Assembly (NCBI GenBank): GCA_958437935.1
Contig: CAUBPS010000002.1
Span: forward strand, 136,303 to 200,302
Source: an uncultured Collinsella sp.
Lineage (GTDB): Bacteria; Actinomycetota; Coriobacteriia; Coriobacteriales; Coriobacteriaceae
DNA: 64,000 nt
Direction: 5' to 3'
Within the stretch, counting starts at the first letter, position 1. Each line of letters opens with the position of its first letter. Position numbers and translations under genes: made by a program. Shown one piece after another: positions 18,401 through 26,868 of this stretch. The notes beneath the pieces were generated by a model. That model worked only from the letters and a program-made list of their open reading frames with translations. It was not told where the DNA came from and searched no databases.

Positions 18401-19875
18401 TCGAGCTGGGCGCGCCCGAGAATATCAACGGCAAAATGGTGGTGCCCGTTGCATACGAGACTGCAAGCGGTTGTGGCTGCGCATCGTACGCTGTGATCGG
18501 CCAGTCCATCGCGGGTTGGGGCGTTATGTCGCCAGATGCCACAGTGCCCCACGCGGTGCCGTGGCCGCAGCACACGGGCTTTTTGGCTACCGTCAACGAG
18601 CAGCTGCAGCATGTTACGTGGACGCGAGGCGCGACGGCATTTGCGTCGGAGCCCGTAGGCGCCGCGGGCTGTGGCCCGGCGTCGTTCAGCGCGAGCAACA
18701 ACGGCCGGTGCGTAATGTACGTAGAGAACACCGACGGCAAGGTGGGACAGACCTACGACGAAGAAGGCAACCCGGTAGCGGTGATGGGCAAGCACTTCCG
18801 CATCTTCGCCAGCACCTTGGCCAGCACCTTGGAAGGAGATTTGTTCACAGAACCGTTCGTGATGTGTGAGCTCGACCACCCCGTCGATCAGATAACGACG
18901 TTTTTGACGTCGGGCGGCATGCTCTCGGCACTCGCCACGCACATTGTGAGTGCCGAGCAGAGCAAGGCGGAGTTGCACGGCATCGAAGTGCCCCTGGTAG
19001 CGTGCGCCACGCCACTGGGCGCAATAGCAAACTTGGGCGCGGTGGTGCCCGGAGCGGCAAGCGAACCGTTTACGGTAACGGTACGAAACGACGGCAACAC
19101 CTTGCTGACCACCGGTACGATCGATCTGTACCGAGAAGGCTCTAACCAGCCGTTCTCCAGCGCATCCATCGGGTTCGGAGCGAACGCACGCATGGCATCG
19201 ATCTACGATCCGGAGCTTGCTGAGGACGCTTCGGCCAACGACATGGCACACGTGAAGTACGCAGTCGAGACGCTGGGCGCACACTTTGCGACGCACCCGC
19301 TGGTCGCCGACAATGGCAACGCCGTGCTGGCACCGGGCTGCACGGCACAGTTCCGCATGAGCTTTGCCATCCCGGAGAGCTGGGGCGACGAGGTGGGCAA
19401 ACGCGTCACGCTGTATGCGAAGGCGCGCGACCTGGTGGCACTCGATCCCGTAACGCTCGAGGAGATCCGACCCGGCGCAAACTCGGCGCTGGGCGCCGTG
19501 CTGCACGAGCTTCACGTGCCCGACGCAGCATGCGAACGTGCAGAGGTGCTGGTGGGCGTAAGCAGCAACGCGGATACGACGGGGCTTCACGACGCCCCGA
19601 TGACCGCGGACGGCGATGGCGGCTCGAGCGGCGGCGGTTCCGGCACGGGAGGCAGCTCCGGCGGAAGCGGCTCTGGCAGCGGCAAGGGCAACGACAATAA
19701 CAAGCGCTCCGGAAAAACGGGCGCGCTCGCCGGCACGGGTGACAGCAACGTCCCCTTAACCGCAGCCGCAGCAGCACTCGCCGCAGCCGGCGCCGGCCTT
19801 GTCGCCTACAGCGCCCGCCGCACGGCGCTCGAAAACGACACCGCCGATGAGGTCAATCCGGATAAGCCTCGCTAA
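15496..19875 (+). CDS. giant cell-wall-anchored surface protein, LAxTG signal
   Basis: 1459 residues with GGGAG before the ATG. The N-terminus MLDRRSLLVAGASSLAGMML is a twin-arginine-like or Sec signal, with possible cleavage after VYA. Residues about 50-150 look like a carboxypeptidase-regulatory-like beta sandwich (GAQVTLTSRYAAGKQLTATT). The long middle has no family I recognise; a stretch near 1200 is CARDB-like. A Gly/Ser linker (about 1375-1400) precedes LAGTG (1411-1415), an alanine-rich TM helix and a basic tail YSARR. LAxTG is the signal used by class E sortases of GC-rich Gram-positives. An adhesin or host-interaction role is inferred. Confidence 0.85.
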   Translation: MLDRRSLLVAGASSLAGMMLPRVPGTSNAFILSFAPTEVYADEEDPFKVLVLSRTMFGVVVVDVANKMNPIAGAQVTLTSRYAAGKQLTATTDDEGTAIFEVAPLSEGYVDEATLLDAYDFNGGISISMPGYRDVEIPLARIQGGTAITAPTRPLSDGEPYFRQLTFDEWDIQYADATFMAMPKDDPTNEQSDTHAFTVQAHLPQGGQATLRINKVMPAVGSSPETVTQFGQVKASATGADNLATFTLEDKFLDAASGLLEEGCKLRFALDYQGKTYTLSSPMSVATAPAAKAESGSTTIIPTTMDQEITPFDFPAAFPGIGGNKFTCWMPTFPILFDFSFAGYVLFGGGYKPVSYMNDSGNPDPEYWKKSPRESGAKQANRYLDEMEGKWNQYKSMSAGSGTDPRNTKLLRHHCTLLFTMDIATQVYGSLAYDWVGKTWGDNNDPAFGNIKALFQVKTDLNWTEQFTLGPVPFFLNVNPWVLAKLALAVGAHTHGSGAAFFKNISLDYSNTSGSFTIQIGLAVTFGAGVAGVASSAVRGAASLTLFIGYEKADGHQLPRLRVGADVDVDVILQFIMFKWTTKAWSGSWPTLLDSWNMSVNNSDQYVLQRSELALDGDAPYTLDACFGATGNAEAGGVPQFIASATIVTNAELLACAEVAATAVNVAPVVRDWEQAVTRIELDADAESDDTGQVEHFVHALMEDDENAAPMYEYAYIRQARDAIADPNANSAGVSEDERGGIKPSSDNVLFTGVLSEAHMKFAEIAGVECLFRIASVRYGEDGRSRLVVHTKANGAWSAPMPVDFPLGFGEGDVERGGTFDYDFDVIEYTDGAGRTDAYVLLVSGERPEGDATRFDTASTAGILSVVRLRISNSEVRVVSHTSWRSISRGRLQEDGYHCLQCPRITVGKTLVDGRLSGAYLHRRGATAEKALGTEAEVALECFTLWSDDLGDSLTFRQVLRFPQAPSSIELGAPENINGKMVVPVAYETASGCGCASYAVIGQSIAGWGVMSPDATVPHAVPWPQHTGFLATVNEQLQHVTWTRGATAFASEPVGAAGCGPASFSASNNGRCVMYVENTDGKVGQTYDEEGNPVAVMGKHFRIFASTLASTLEGDLFTEPFVMCELDHPVDQITTFLTSGGMLSALATHIVSAEQSKAELHGIEVPLVACATPLGAIANLGAVVPGAASEPFTVTVRNDGNTLLTTGTIDLYREGSNQPFSSASIGFGANARMASIYDPELAEDASANDMAHVKYAVETLGAHFATHPLVADNGNAVLAPGCTAQFRMSFAIPESWGDEVGKRVTLYAKARDLVALDPVTLEEIRPGANSALGAVLHELHVPDAACERAEVLVGVSSNADTTGLHDAPMTADGDGGSSGGGSGTGGSSGGSGSGSGKGNDNNKRSGKTGALAGTGDSNVPLTAAAAALAAAGAGLVAYSARRTALENDTADEVNPDKPR

Positions 19876-19923
19876 CTCCTAGTTGATTTTGCGAGAGACG
19901 CCGACTCGGCTCATCGAACATCA

Positions 19924-19961
19924 AAATGGGCTGATTCTGGATACCCAGAGCCAGCCCATTT
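19924..19961. terminator. bidirectional terminator
   Basis: Outer arms AAATGGGCTG (19924-19933) and CAGCCCATTT (19952-19961) enclose an inner TCTGG/CCAGA stem. It lies between the surface protein and the convergent DUF6773 gene. Confidence 0.8.
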
Positions 19962-19966
19962 GCGTA

Positions 19967-20551
19967 CTAGATGTCGCCGGCGTCGTCGAGTTCTGCTTCG
20001 AGCTTGGCGCGACGTTTTTTCGCCGTGAAAAACGTCGCCCACAGGACAGCAAATGTGGCCGCGAAAATCGTCGCACCGCAGAACACGCCCGTGGCCAGGT
20101 TCGCCAACCAAAAGACGCTTTCGAGCGGTACGATCTGCGCCTCAGCGATACAGCGCATCGCGGCAATGACAAGCGCAAACGCGGCGCCGCTAAGACCGCT
20201 GACAAGCAAGAAGTATCCAACGGGAAGATGCTCGGTTTGCCCAAAACGATTGGTGTCGACATAGCCCTTCCGCGTTTGGAGTCCTGCACAAATCAACATC
20301 ACGAGAACGAGCCACACATACATGGCGGCCTCAAACGGCGTTGCAAAGACATGCGGCATTTCACAGGCGTCGCTGTGAACCCACGCTACCTGTCGCGCTA
20401 TAAACTGGTAGAAAAAGATCATCAACATACCAAACGAAAGCAGCCCAAAACCAATCTTGTAGATCTTCGCGTTCTCAGCCTCCAGGCGTTCATCCTTTGG
20501 GCCGGCATATTCGCGCCACTTTTGCACGAGTTTTAAATCTTCAAATTTCAT
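19967..20551 (-). CDS. DUF6773-like four-helix membrane protein
   Basis: 194 residues. The soluble N-terminus (MKFEDLKLVQKWREYAGPKD) is followed by four hydrophobic segments (about 33-51, 75-92, 110-130, 145-170) and a charged tail ending in ELDDAGDI. The layout and the adjacent XRE regulator match small DUF6773-type membrane proteins of anaerobes. Function unknown. It starts 9 bases after the regulator stop, so the two form an operon. Confidence 0.75.
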   Translation of the reverse strand: MKFEDLKLVQKWREYAGPKDERLEAENAKIYKIGFGLLSFGMLMIFFYQFIARQVAWVHSDACEMPHVFATPFEAAMYVWLVLVMLICAGLQTRKGYVDTNRFGQTEHLPVGYFLLVSGLSGAAFALVIAAMRCIAEAQIVPLESVFWLANLATGVFCGATIFAATFAVLWATFFTAKKRRAKLEAELDDAGDI

Positions 20552-20560
20552 AGCGAACTC

Positions 20561-20791
20561 CTAAAGAGCGTTAGGGTCGACGTCGATCTCGTCTTCCCAA
20601 AACAGGTCGTTCAACGTGACGCGCAGCGCTTTGCAAATTGCCACGCACAAGTTGAGCGTGGGATTGTAGCCGCCCGCCTCGATCAGGCCGATGGTTTGAC
20701 GCGTAACGCCCACGGCTTCGGCTAAGTCGGCTTGCGAAAGGCCAGCCGCCGCGCGCGCCGCCTTCATGCGTAGGTTCTTTTTGCCCGGCAT
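20561..20791 (-). CDS. XRE-family regulator (YgzD-like)
   Basis: 76 residues from an ATG preceded by GAAAGGA. MKAARAAAGLSQADLAEAVG and VTRQTIGLIEAGGYNPTLNL form the helix-turn-helix of the short YgzD/XRE type; the end NDLFWED is typical of this group. First gene of the operon with the DUF6773 protein. Several half-sites just upstream (20813-20900) suggest autoregulation. Confidence 0.9.
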   Translation of the reverse strand: MPGKKNLRMKAARAAAGLSQADLAEAVGVTRQTIGLIEAGGYNPTLNLCVAICKALRVTLNDLFWEDEIDVDPNAL

Positions 20792-20812
20792 GGAGTTCCT
20801 TTCGTAGTAATG

Positions 20813-20900
20813 GACAGATATTCGTTGCAACATGACAGAAATATATTGCATCCATCAATGCATGTCAACTATATCTGTCATTATGAAAACCATGTCTGTC
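20813..20900. promoter_or_regulatory. cluster of GACAGA half-sites
   Basis: GACAGATAT at 20813, TGACAGAAATATA at 20833, the inverse TATATCTGTCA at 20870 and ATGTCTGTC at 20892. The second and third form an inverted pair with a 24-base gap. It lies 22 bases upstream of the XRE start and is the likely binding region of that regulator. Confidence 0.6.
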
Positions 20901-20970
20901 ATTGCGCGCACGGTGCCCCGCTGTACCCGAAACCGCGCGAGGCGCTGGCCCTGCTCATCGCACACCAAAA

Positions 20971-21002
20971 AGGGCTGGCCCCGATTACTCGGAGCCAGCC
21001 CT
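20971..21002 (-). terminator. terminator of the lipoprotein gene
   Basis: Arms AGGGCTGGC (20971-20979) and GCCAGCCCT (20994-21002); on the minus strand the stem is followed by TTTTTGG. Confidence 0.85.
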
Positions 21003-21031
21003 GAGTCGCCTGACGTGGGAATCGCAATCCG

Positions 21032-22051
21032 TTACTTGAGCTTCAGCGCCTCCATCATGGGCACGGCAGCATCCCAGTCGATCTTCCAGCCAATCGACAC
21101 GCGGACGGTCTCGCCCGTTGCGGGAGCCGTCGCAAACAGCGTATGGCCGTTGTCGGGACCGGTAAAGCGCAGCCACGTTATGCCGTTGTACTCGACCTGG
21201 TCGGTTGTTGTTTCCTTGCCTTCGAAGACCTGCTCTAGGCTTGCAATCTCTTCCTCCGGCGAGCGCGGGAAGATGCTGATGTGCAGGCGTCCTCCAGTCT
21301 CGTCATGGAAGAAGTCTGCCTTTTCGCGCTCTTCGTTGGACGAATCCAGCGTGTACCCATCGGCGGCCTCGATACTGTACGATGCGCAATCGATGCCCGT
21401 TAAATCTGCCTTCTCGCCAGAATCGGCCACGCCGCCGGCCGCCTTGAACTCCTTGGTCTCGCATCCCGTGGTGTCGAAGTGCATAGCCTCATGATTCTTG
21501 GCGGGGGCGTAAGCGTCTACGAACTCGACAGTGATGGGCCCGTAGTACGCCGTCTTGGGCGCCCAGAAGTAGACATACTCAACGGTCTCGCCCGGACCGA
21601 TATCTTGCCTCTTGGAAAGGTCGATGCCCTCGTGAAGCTCATCGGGAGCCTCGCTTGCAACGTAGTCGAGCACGGCCGCCTTGCCGGAAGTAAACAACGG
21701 GTCGCCTGCCTCAAGATCGCCCTGGGCAGCATGCACGTTAAAGGAGTTAAACGTCCTGTTCTTTGCATTATTGTTGGTGATCTTGACATGCAGGTAAAAG
21801 CCGTCCTGCAGCTTAGCGTCGCCGCGATAGAACGTACCGTGGGCTACCGACTCATAGGTTATGCCAGCCACCTCGACCGTCTGCGACTCATAGGCCTTGG
21901 CCTTCTTCTCTACGGGGGCACTGCCGCCCGAGCTGCCAGCCGAGCCGCTCGGAGCACCACCGCCACAGCCGGCCACCGAACACGCCAGCACGGCCGAAAG
22001 CGTCACGGTGGGAATTCCTAACAGCAGCTTTTTCGTCATGGGCTTCATCAT
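21032..22051 (-). CDS. lipoprotein of unknown function
   Basis: 339 residues from the ATG at 22051, 9 bases after AAAGGAG; the frame is open further upstream but without a ribosome site. Signal peptide with lipobox SVAGC (Cys29), then a Gly/Ser linker. Residues about 60-200 resemble a DUF5067/DUF4352-like immunoglobulin fold (YLHVKITNNNAKNRTFNSF). The last part ends with IGWKIDWDAAVPMMEALKLK, similar to a PsbP-like ending. It should sit on the outer face of the membrane. Single gene with its own terminator. Confidence 0.75.
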   Translation of the reverse strand: MMKPMTKKLLLGIPTVTLSAVLACSVAGCGGGAPSGSAGSSGGSAPVEKKAKAYESQTVEVAGITYESVAHGTFYRGDAKLQDGFYLHVKITNNNAKNRTFNSFNVHAAQGDLEAGDPLFTSGKAAVLDYVASEAPDELHEGIDLSKRQDIGPGETVEYVYFWAPKTAYYGPITVEFVDAYAPAKNHEAMHFDTTGCETKEFKAAGGVADSGEKADLTGIDCASYSIEAADGYTLDSSNEEREKADFFHDETGGRLHISIFPRSPEEEIASLEQVFEGKETTTDQVEYNGITWLRFTGPDNGHTLFATAPATGETVRVSIGWKIDWDAAVPMMEALKLK

Positions 22052-22486
22052 CCTCACCGCTCCTTTCGGCTTGCAGCTCATCCGCTGCCCGAGGCTTTCG
22101 TCGGCCCCGTGGCATCGGCTTCCACTATGAGCGTATGACGAAACGCGGCACAGGCGAAGTGACCCGTGGCCCAAATAACGCCCCGTTCGACCCGCTTTTT
22201 GACCAAAAGGACATGGGCTCGCACATCCTCGGCCCATAAAACGAGACGTCTGTCCCAATGTTCGATTTGAACCAACAGCCGCAAACAAGATAGGGCCCCT
22301 TCAGCCGCCTTCAAACTTACTCGGACAGAACCGACTCGGTTTTGCCCGAGTAAACGCCATTCCATCAAATTACGAACGATTGTTCGATGGATTTCGTGTT
22401 GGATGGAATCGCCCACGGGCTGGGCTATGCTACCTTGACTATCTATACGACTTAAATGCACAAGAGGAAGCACCAAGAGAGCGAGT
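22052..22486. other. 435-base intergenic region between divergent genes
   Basis: No gene seen. It must hold the promoters of the lipoprotein (minus) and the topoisomerase operon (plus). The notable content is a nested inverted repeat with a LexA-like box at 22359-22409. Confidence 0.6.
22359..22409. promoter_or_regulatory. LexA-like box inside a nested inverted repeat
   Basis: CGAACGATTGTTCG at 22373-22386 fits the Gram-positive SOS box (CGAAC-N4-GTTCG). It is enclosed by ATTCCATC (22359) and GATGGAAT (22402-22409). The box is 100 bases upstream of the topoisomerase B subunit start. SOS control is inferred from the motif only. Confidence 0.55.
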
Positions 22487-24484
22487 ATGGCAAAAAACAC
22501 CGCAAACTATGGTAACGACAGTATCCGCCAGCTCAAGGATGAGGAGCGCGTACGTCTGCGCCCCGCCGTCATCTTTGGCTCGGACGGACTCGATGGCTGC
22601 GCGCATGCCGCCTTCGAGATCCTGTCCAACGCCGTTGACGAGGCACGCCAGGGCTACGGCAAGCTCATCACCCTCACCGCCTTTCGCGATGGCTCTATTC
22701 AGGTAGAGGACAACGGCCGTGGCTGCCCGCTCGACTGGAACCCTTCCGAGAAGCGCTTTAACTGGGAACTCGTCTTTTGCGAGCTCTACGCCGGCGGCAA
22801 GTACAACAACAACCAGGGCGGCGACTACGACTTCTCGCTCGGCACCAACGGCCTGGGCTCCTGCGCGACCCAGTACGCTTCCGAGTACATGGACGTTACC
22901 GTCTGGCGCGACGGCAACAAGTACTCCCTGCACTTTAAGAAGGGCAAAGTCGTCGGCGCCAAGAAGAAGGCACTCGAGATTGAGCCCAGCGACGAGAACC
23001 GCACCGGCACCACCATTAAGTGGCGCCCCGATCTTGAGGTCTTTACCTCTATCAGCATTCCCCACGATTGGTATCGCGAGACCATGCGCCGCCAGGCCGT
23101 GGTCAACGCCAACGTGACCTTCCGCCTGCGTATTGAGGGCGACGATGGCGAATTTACGGAAGAGGACTTCTGCTATCCCAAGGGCATCGAGGACTACGTG
23201 CTCGAGAAGGTCGGTACCGACTACCTCACCGAGCCTTTCTTTATCGAGGCCGACCGCCGCGGTCGCGATCGCGAGGACCTGCCCGACTACAACGTAAAGA
23301 TCACCGCTTGCATGTGCTTCTCGCGCACCTTCATGATGCAGGAGTACTACCACAACTCATCGTGGCTCGAGAACGGCGGCTCGCCCGAGAAGGCAGCCCG
23401 CAGTGCTCTGACCAGCGCCATCGATGCCTACATTAAGCAACAGGGCAAGTACAACAAAAACGAGAGCGGCATTAAGTGGCAGGACGTCCAGGACTGCCTG
23501 GTACTGGTGACCAACTGCTTCTCCACCCAGACGTCCTACGAGAACCAGACTAAGAAGGCCATCAATAACCGCTTTATCCAGCAGGCCATGACCGCCTTCT
23601 TTAAGGAGCGCCTCTCGACCTACCTGATCGAGAACAAAGACGCCGCCAACAAGATTCTGGAGCAGGTGCTCATCAACAAGCGCTCGCGCGAGAATGCCGA
23701 GAAAACGCGCCAGAGCATCAAGACCAACCTGCAGCAGAAGACCGACATGGCCAACCGCGTGCAGAAGTTCATCGACTGCCGCTCCAAGGACAAGAGCCGA
23801 CGCGAGATCTACATCGTAGAGGGCGACTCGGCAGCAGGCGCCATTCGCACCTCGCGCGATGCCGAGTTCCAAGGTGTCATGCCCGTCCGCGGCAAGATCC
23901 TCAACTGCCTGAAGGAGGACTACCCGCGCATCTTTAAGTCCGACATCATCATGGATCTTATGCGCGTGCTGGGCTGCGGCGTGGAGATCAAGGACAAGCG
24001 CATTAAGAACCTTGGCGCCTTCGACCTGGACAACCTCAACTGGAACAAGGTCATCATCTGTACGGACGCCGACGTCGACGGTTATCACATCCGCACGCTC
24101 GTGCTCACCATGCTCTATCGCCTGGTGCCCACGCTTATCGACGAGGGTTACGTGTATATTGCCGAGTCGCCGCTCTACGAGATCAACTGCAAAGAGAAAA
24201 CCTACTTTGCCTACACCGAGCTCGAGAAGAACGGCATCCTCAAGGAGATCGGCGACCAGAAGTGCTCGATCAACCGCTCCAAGGGTCTTGGTGAGAACGA
24301 TCCGGACATGATGTGGCTCACCACTATGAACCCCGAGACGCGCCGCCTGATCAAGGTGGAGCCCGAGGACGTCACCAAGATGGAGACCATGTTCAACCTG
24401 TTGCTGGGCAACGACGAGGCGGGCCGTAAGCGCCATATCTCCGAGCATGGCAAGGAATACCTGGACCAGCTGGACCTGCAATAG
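22487..24484 (+). CDS. type II topoisomerase subunit B (ParE/GyrB-like)
   Basis: 665 residues. GHKL ATPase motifs: EILSNAVDEARQG (Asn and Glu), QVEDNGRGCPL and GTNGLGSCATQ. The transducer domain follows, then Toprim with EGDSAAG (Glu445) and DADVDGYHI (Asp527, 529, 531). The end MFNLLLGNDEAGRKRHISEH is the usual GyrB/ParE tail. The ATP-binding part differs from housekeeping GyrB in wording (LGTNGLGSCATQYASEY), so this is topoisomerase IV or a second gyrase-like enzyme. The A subunit follows 45 bases later. Confidence 0.9.
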   Translation: MAKNTANYGNDSIRQLKDEERVRLRPAVIFGSDGLDGCAHAAFEILSNAVDEARQGYGKLITLTAFRDGSIQVEDNGRGCPLDWNPSEKRFNWELVFCELYAGGKYNNNQGGDYDFSLGTNGLGSCATQYASEYMDVTVWRDGNKYSLHFKKGKVVGAKKKALEIEPSDENRTGTTIKWRPDLEVFTSISIPHDWYRETMRRQAVVNANVTFRLRIEGDDGEFTEEDFCYPKGIEDYVLEKVGTDYLTEPFFIEADRRGRDREDLPDYNVKITACMCFSRTFMMQEYYHNSSWLENGGSPEKAARSALTSAIDAYIKQQGKYNKNESGIKWQDVQDCLVLVTNCFSTQTSYENQTKKAINNRFIQQAMTAFFKERLSTYLIENKDAANKILEQVLINKRSRENAEKTRQSIKTNLQQKTDMANRVQKFIDCRSKDKSRREIYIVEGDSAAGAIRTSRDAEFQGVMPVRGKILNCLKEDYPRIFKSDIIMDLMRVLGCGVEIKDKRIKNLGAFDLDNLNWNKVIICTDADVDGYHIRTLVLTMLYRLVPTLIDEGYVYIAESPLYEINCKEKTYFAYTELEKNGILKEIGDQKCSINRSKGLGENDPDMMWLTTMNPETRRLIKVEPEDVTKMETMFNLLLGNDEAGRKRHISEHGKEYLDQLDLQ

Positions 24485-24529
24485 CAGCAAATAGATAACG
24501 ACGGCCCATAAGAAGTTCAAGAGGATATC

Positions 24530-26770
24530 GTGGCAAAGAAGAAGACGAAGAACCAGCCAAAGAAAAAGCAGGTTAACGCCGAGAACGTCATCGGCCTGCA
24601 CTCCGAGGTCACCGACCAGCCGATCACGCAGACGCTCGAGGTCAACTACATGCCCTACGCCATGAGCGTCAACGTCTCGCGTGCGTTCCCCGAGATCGAC
24701 GGCTTTAAGCCCTCACACCGCAAGCTGCTCTATACCATGTACAAGATGGGTCTGCTCAAAGGTGAGCGCCAGAAGAGCGCCAACATCGTGGGCCAGACCA
24801 TGAAGCTCAACCCGCACGGCGATGCCGCGATCTACGAGACGATGGTGCGTCTGGCCACCGGCAATGAGGCGCTGCTCGCCCCCTTCGTGGAGTCGAAGGG
24901 CAACTTTGGCAAGTACTACTCGGGCGACCTGAGCTACGCCGCCTCGCGTTATACCGAGGCCAAGCTCTCCCCCATCAGTGCCGAGATCTTCAAGGACATC
25001 GACAAGGACCCGGTCGACTTTGTCGACAGCTACGACGGCGCCATGAAGGAGCCGCGTCTGCTGCCCACCACGTTCCCCAACATCCTCGTCTCAGCCAACA
25101 AGGGCATCGGTGTCGCTATGGCGTCCGATATCTGCGGTTTCAACCTCAACGAGGTCTGCACCGCAACGATGCACTACCTGCAGGATCCCGACTGCGACCT
25201 GCTCGAGTACATGCCCATGCCCGATTTCTCCACCGGCGGCGAGATCATCTACCGCCGCGAGGAGATGGAGAAGATTATCGAGACCGGCCTGGGCAGCTTC
25301 CAGATCCGCTCCCGCTGGCGCTGGATTCCCGAAGAGCGCATCATCGAGGTCTACGAGATCCCCTACACCACCAAGACCGATGTCATCATCGAGCGCATCG
25401 TCAAGCTCTCCAAGGAGGGCAAGGTCAAAGAGATCGCTGACATCCGCGACGAGACCGACCTCTCGGGCTTGCGCATCGCCATCGACCTTAAGCGCGGCGT
25501 CGACCCCGACAAGCTCATGGCCAAGCTCTATCGCTCGACCACGCTGCAGGATTCGTTCTCGTGCAACTTTAACGTGCTGGTCGACGGCTATCCCCGTGTT
25601 ATGGGCGTGCGCCAGATCCTGCACGAGTGGGTCAAGTGGCGTATTGAGTCCACGCGTCGCCGCATTAATTTTGACCTGGGCAAAAAGTCCGAGCGTCTGC
25701 ACCTGCTGCACGGCCTCGAGGCGATCTTGCTCGACATCGACAAAGCCATCGCCATCATCCGCGGCACCAAGCTCGAAGCCGAGGTCGTGCCCAACCTTAT
25801 GAAGGGTTTCGACATCGACGAAACCCAGGCCGAGTTTGTTGCCGAGCTCAAGCTCCGCAACATCAACGAGGAATACATCCTCAACCGCACCAAGGACATT
25901 GCCAAGCTCGAGGGCGAGATTGCCGAGCTCGAGGAGATCCTCTCCAGCGAAGAGAACATCAAGAAGGTCATCAGCGACGAGCTGGCCGCGGTCAACAAAA
26001 AGTACGTGATGCCGCGCCGCACGGGCAGGATCGAGCCCCATGAGGTTATCGAGGTAAGCTTGGAGCCCGAGGTCGAGGAGTACCCGGTCACCATCATGCT
26101 CTCGCACGATGGCTACCTTAAGAAGATGACAGACCGCGTGCTCAAGAAGGCGACCACGCTCAAGTACAAGGACGGCGACAAGCCCTTTATCGAGTTCCCG
26201 TCCTCCAACACCCACGAGCTGCTGGTCTTTACCAACAAGAGTCAGGTGTACAAGTGCAAGGTTGCGGCGTTTGAGGACACCAAGTCGGCCCAGCTGGGCT
26301 CGTACCTGCCGACCGATCTTGAAATGGAACCCGACGAGAGTGTCATCTGGGTCATCGACCCCGAGGACTATAAGGCCGACGTGCTGTTCGTCTTTGAGAA
26401 CGGCCGCGTGGTCCGCGTCGCGCTTTCTGGATACGTCACCAAGACCAACCGCAAGCGCCTCAAGAACGCCATCTACGGCGGCAGCAAACTGCTGTATGCG
26501 CAGGTACTCAAGGAGGATCGCGACCTCGCGCTGGTCTCGAGCGACTACCGCCTGATGAACTTCAACACGTCGCTGCTCAAGACCAAGACGACCACCAACA
26601 CGCAGGGCGTCCAGGCTTTCACGGCCAAGAAGGGCCGCTCGGTCACCACCGTCGGCACGACCGAGGAGATTCTTGGCGCCGGCGTCTCGGCCGAGAAGTT
26701 CACCGCGCAGAGCCTCCCCTCAGCCGGCGCCCTCATGAAGGAAAACGACATGCCGAGCCTGTTTGACTAG
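24530..26770 (+). CDS. type II topoisomerase subunit A (ParC/GyrA-like)
   Basis: 746 residues. A Lys-rich tail (MAKKKTKNQPKKKQ) precedes the winged-helix and tower domains. The QRDR-like region reads NPHGDAAIYETMVRLA and the catalytic tyrosine is Tyr141 (AASRYTEAKLSP). A coiled coil (about 430-480) and a six-bladed beta-pinwheel C-terminus follow. It makes and religates double-strand breaks with the B subunit encoded upstream. It is shorter than a typical GyrA and lacks an obvious GyrA box, which favours a topoisomerase IV role. Confidence 0.9.
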   Translation: MAKKKTKNQPKKKQVNAENVIGLHSEVTDQPITQTLEVNYMPYAMSVNVSRAFPEIDGFKPSHRKLLYTMYKMGLLKGERQKSANIVGQTMKLNPHGDAAIYETMVRLATGNEALLAPFVESKGNFGKYYSGDLSYAASRYTEAKLSPISAEIFKDIDKDPVDFVDSYDGAMKEPRLLPTTFPNILVSANKGIGVAMASDICGFNLNEVCTATMHYLQDPDCDLLEYMPMPDFSTGGEIIYRREEMEKIIETGLGSFQIRSRWRWIPEERIIEVYEIPYTTKTDVIIERIVKLSKEGKVKEIADIRDETDLSGLRIAIDLKRGVDPDKLMAKLYRSTTLQDSFSCNFNVLVDGYPRVMGVRQILHEWVKWRIESTRRRINFDLGKKSERLHLLHGLEAILLDIDKAIAIIRGTKLEAEVVPNLMKGFDIDETQAEFVAELKLRNINEEYILNRTKDIAKLEGEIAELEEILSSEENIKKVISDELAAVNKKYVMPRRTGRIEPHEVIEVSLEPEVEEYPVTIMLSHDGYLKKMTDRVLKKATTLKYKDGDKPFIEFPSSNTHELLVFTNKSQVYKCKVAAFEDTKSAQLGSYLPTDLEMEPDESVIWVIDPEDYKADVLFVFENGRVVRVALSGYVTKTNRKRLKNAIYGGSKLLYAQVLKEDRDLALVSSDYRLMNFNTSLLKTKTTTNTQGVQAFTAKKGRSVTTVGTTEEILGAGVSAEKFTAQSLPSAGALMKENDMPSLFD

Positions 26771-26809
26771 GACGACGGCAGCCAAACCGTCATGGTTTAA
26801 CTAAGCAGC

Positions 26810-26846
26810 GGGGCCCGGAGCGCAGCAACATCGCGCTCCGGGCCCC
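26810..26846 (+). terminator. terminator of the topoisomerase operon
   Basis: Perfect 14-bp GC-rich arms (26810-26823, 26833-26846), 39 bases after the stop codon; no long T run follows. Confidence 0.8.
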
Positions 26847-26868
26847 ATGCATTACAGCAGCATCATCC

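Noticed and set aside
17806..19590. 594-codon frame on the minus strand inside the surface protein gene
   Set aside because: It is antisense to a convincing secreted protein, has an implausible Cys/His/Arg-rich composition and no motifs.
22439..24601. Long minus-strand frames opposite the topoisomerase B gene
   Set aside because: Composition typical of antisense of a GC-rich gene (Val, Leu, Ala, Gly, His) with no recognisable domain.
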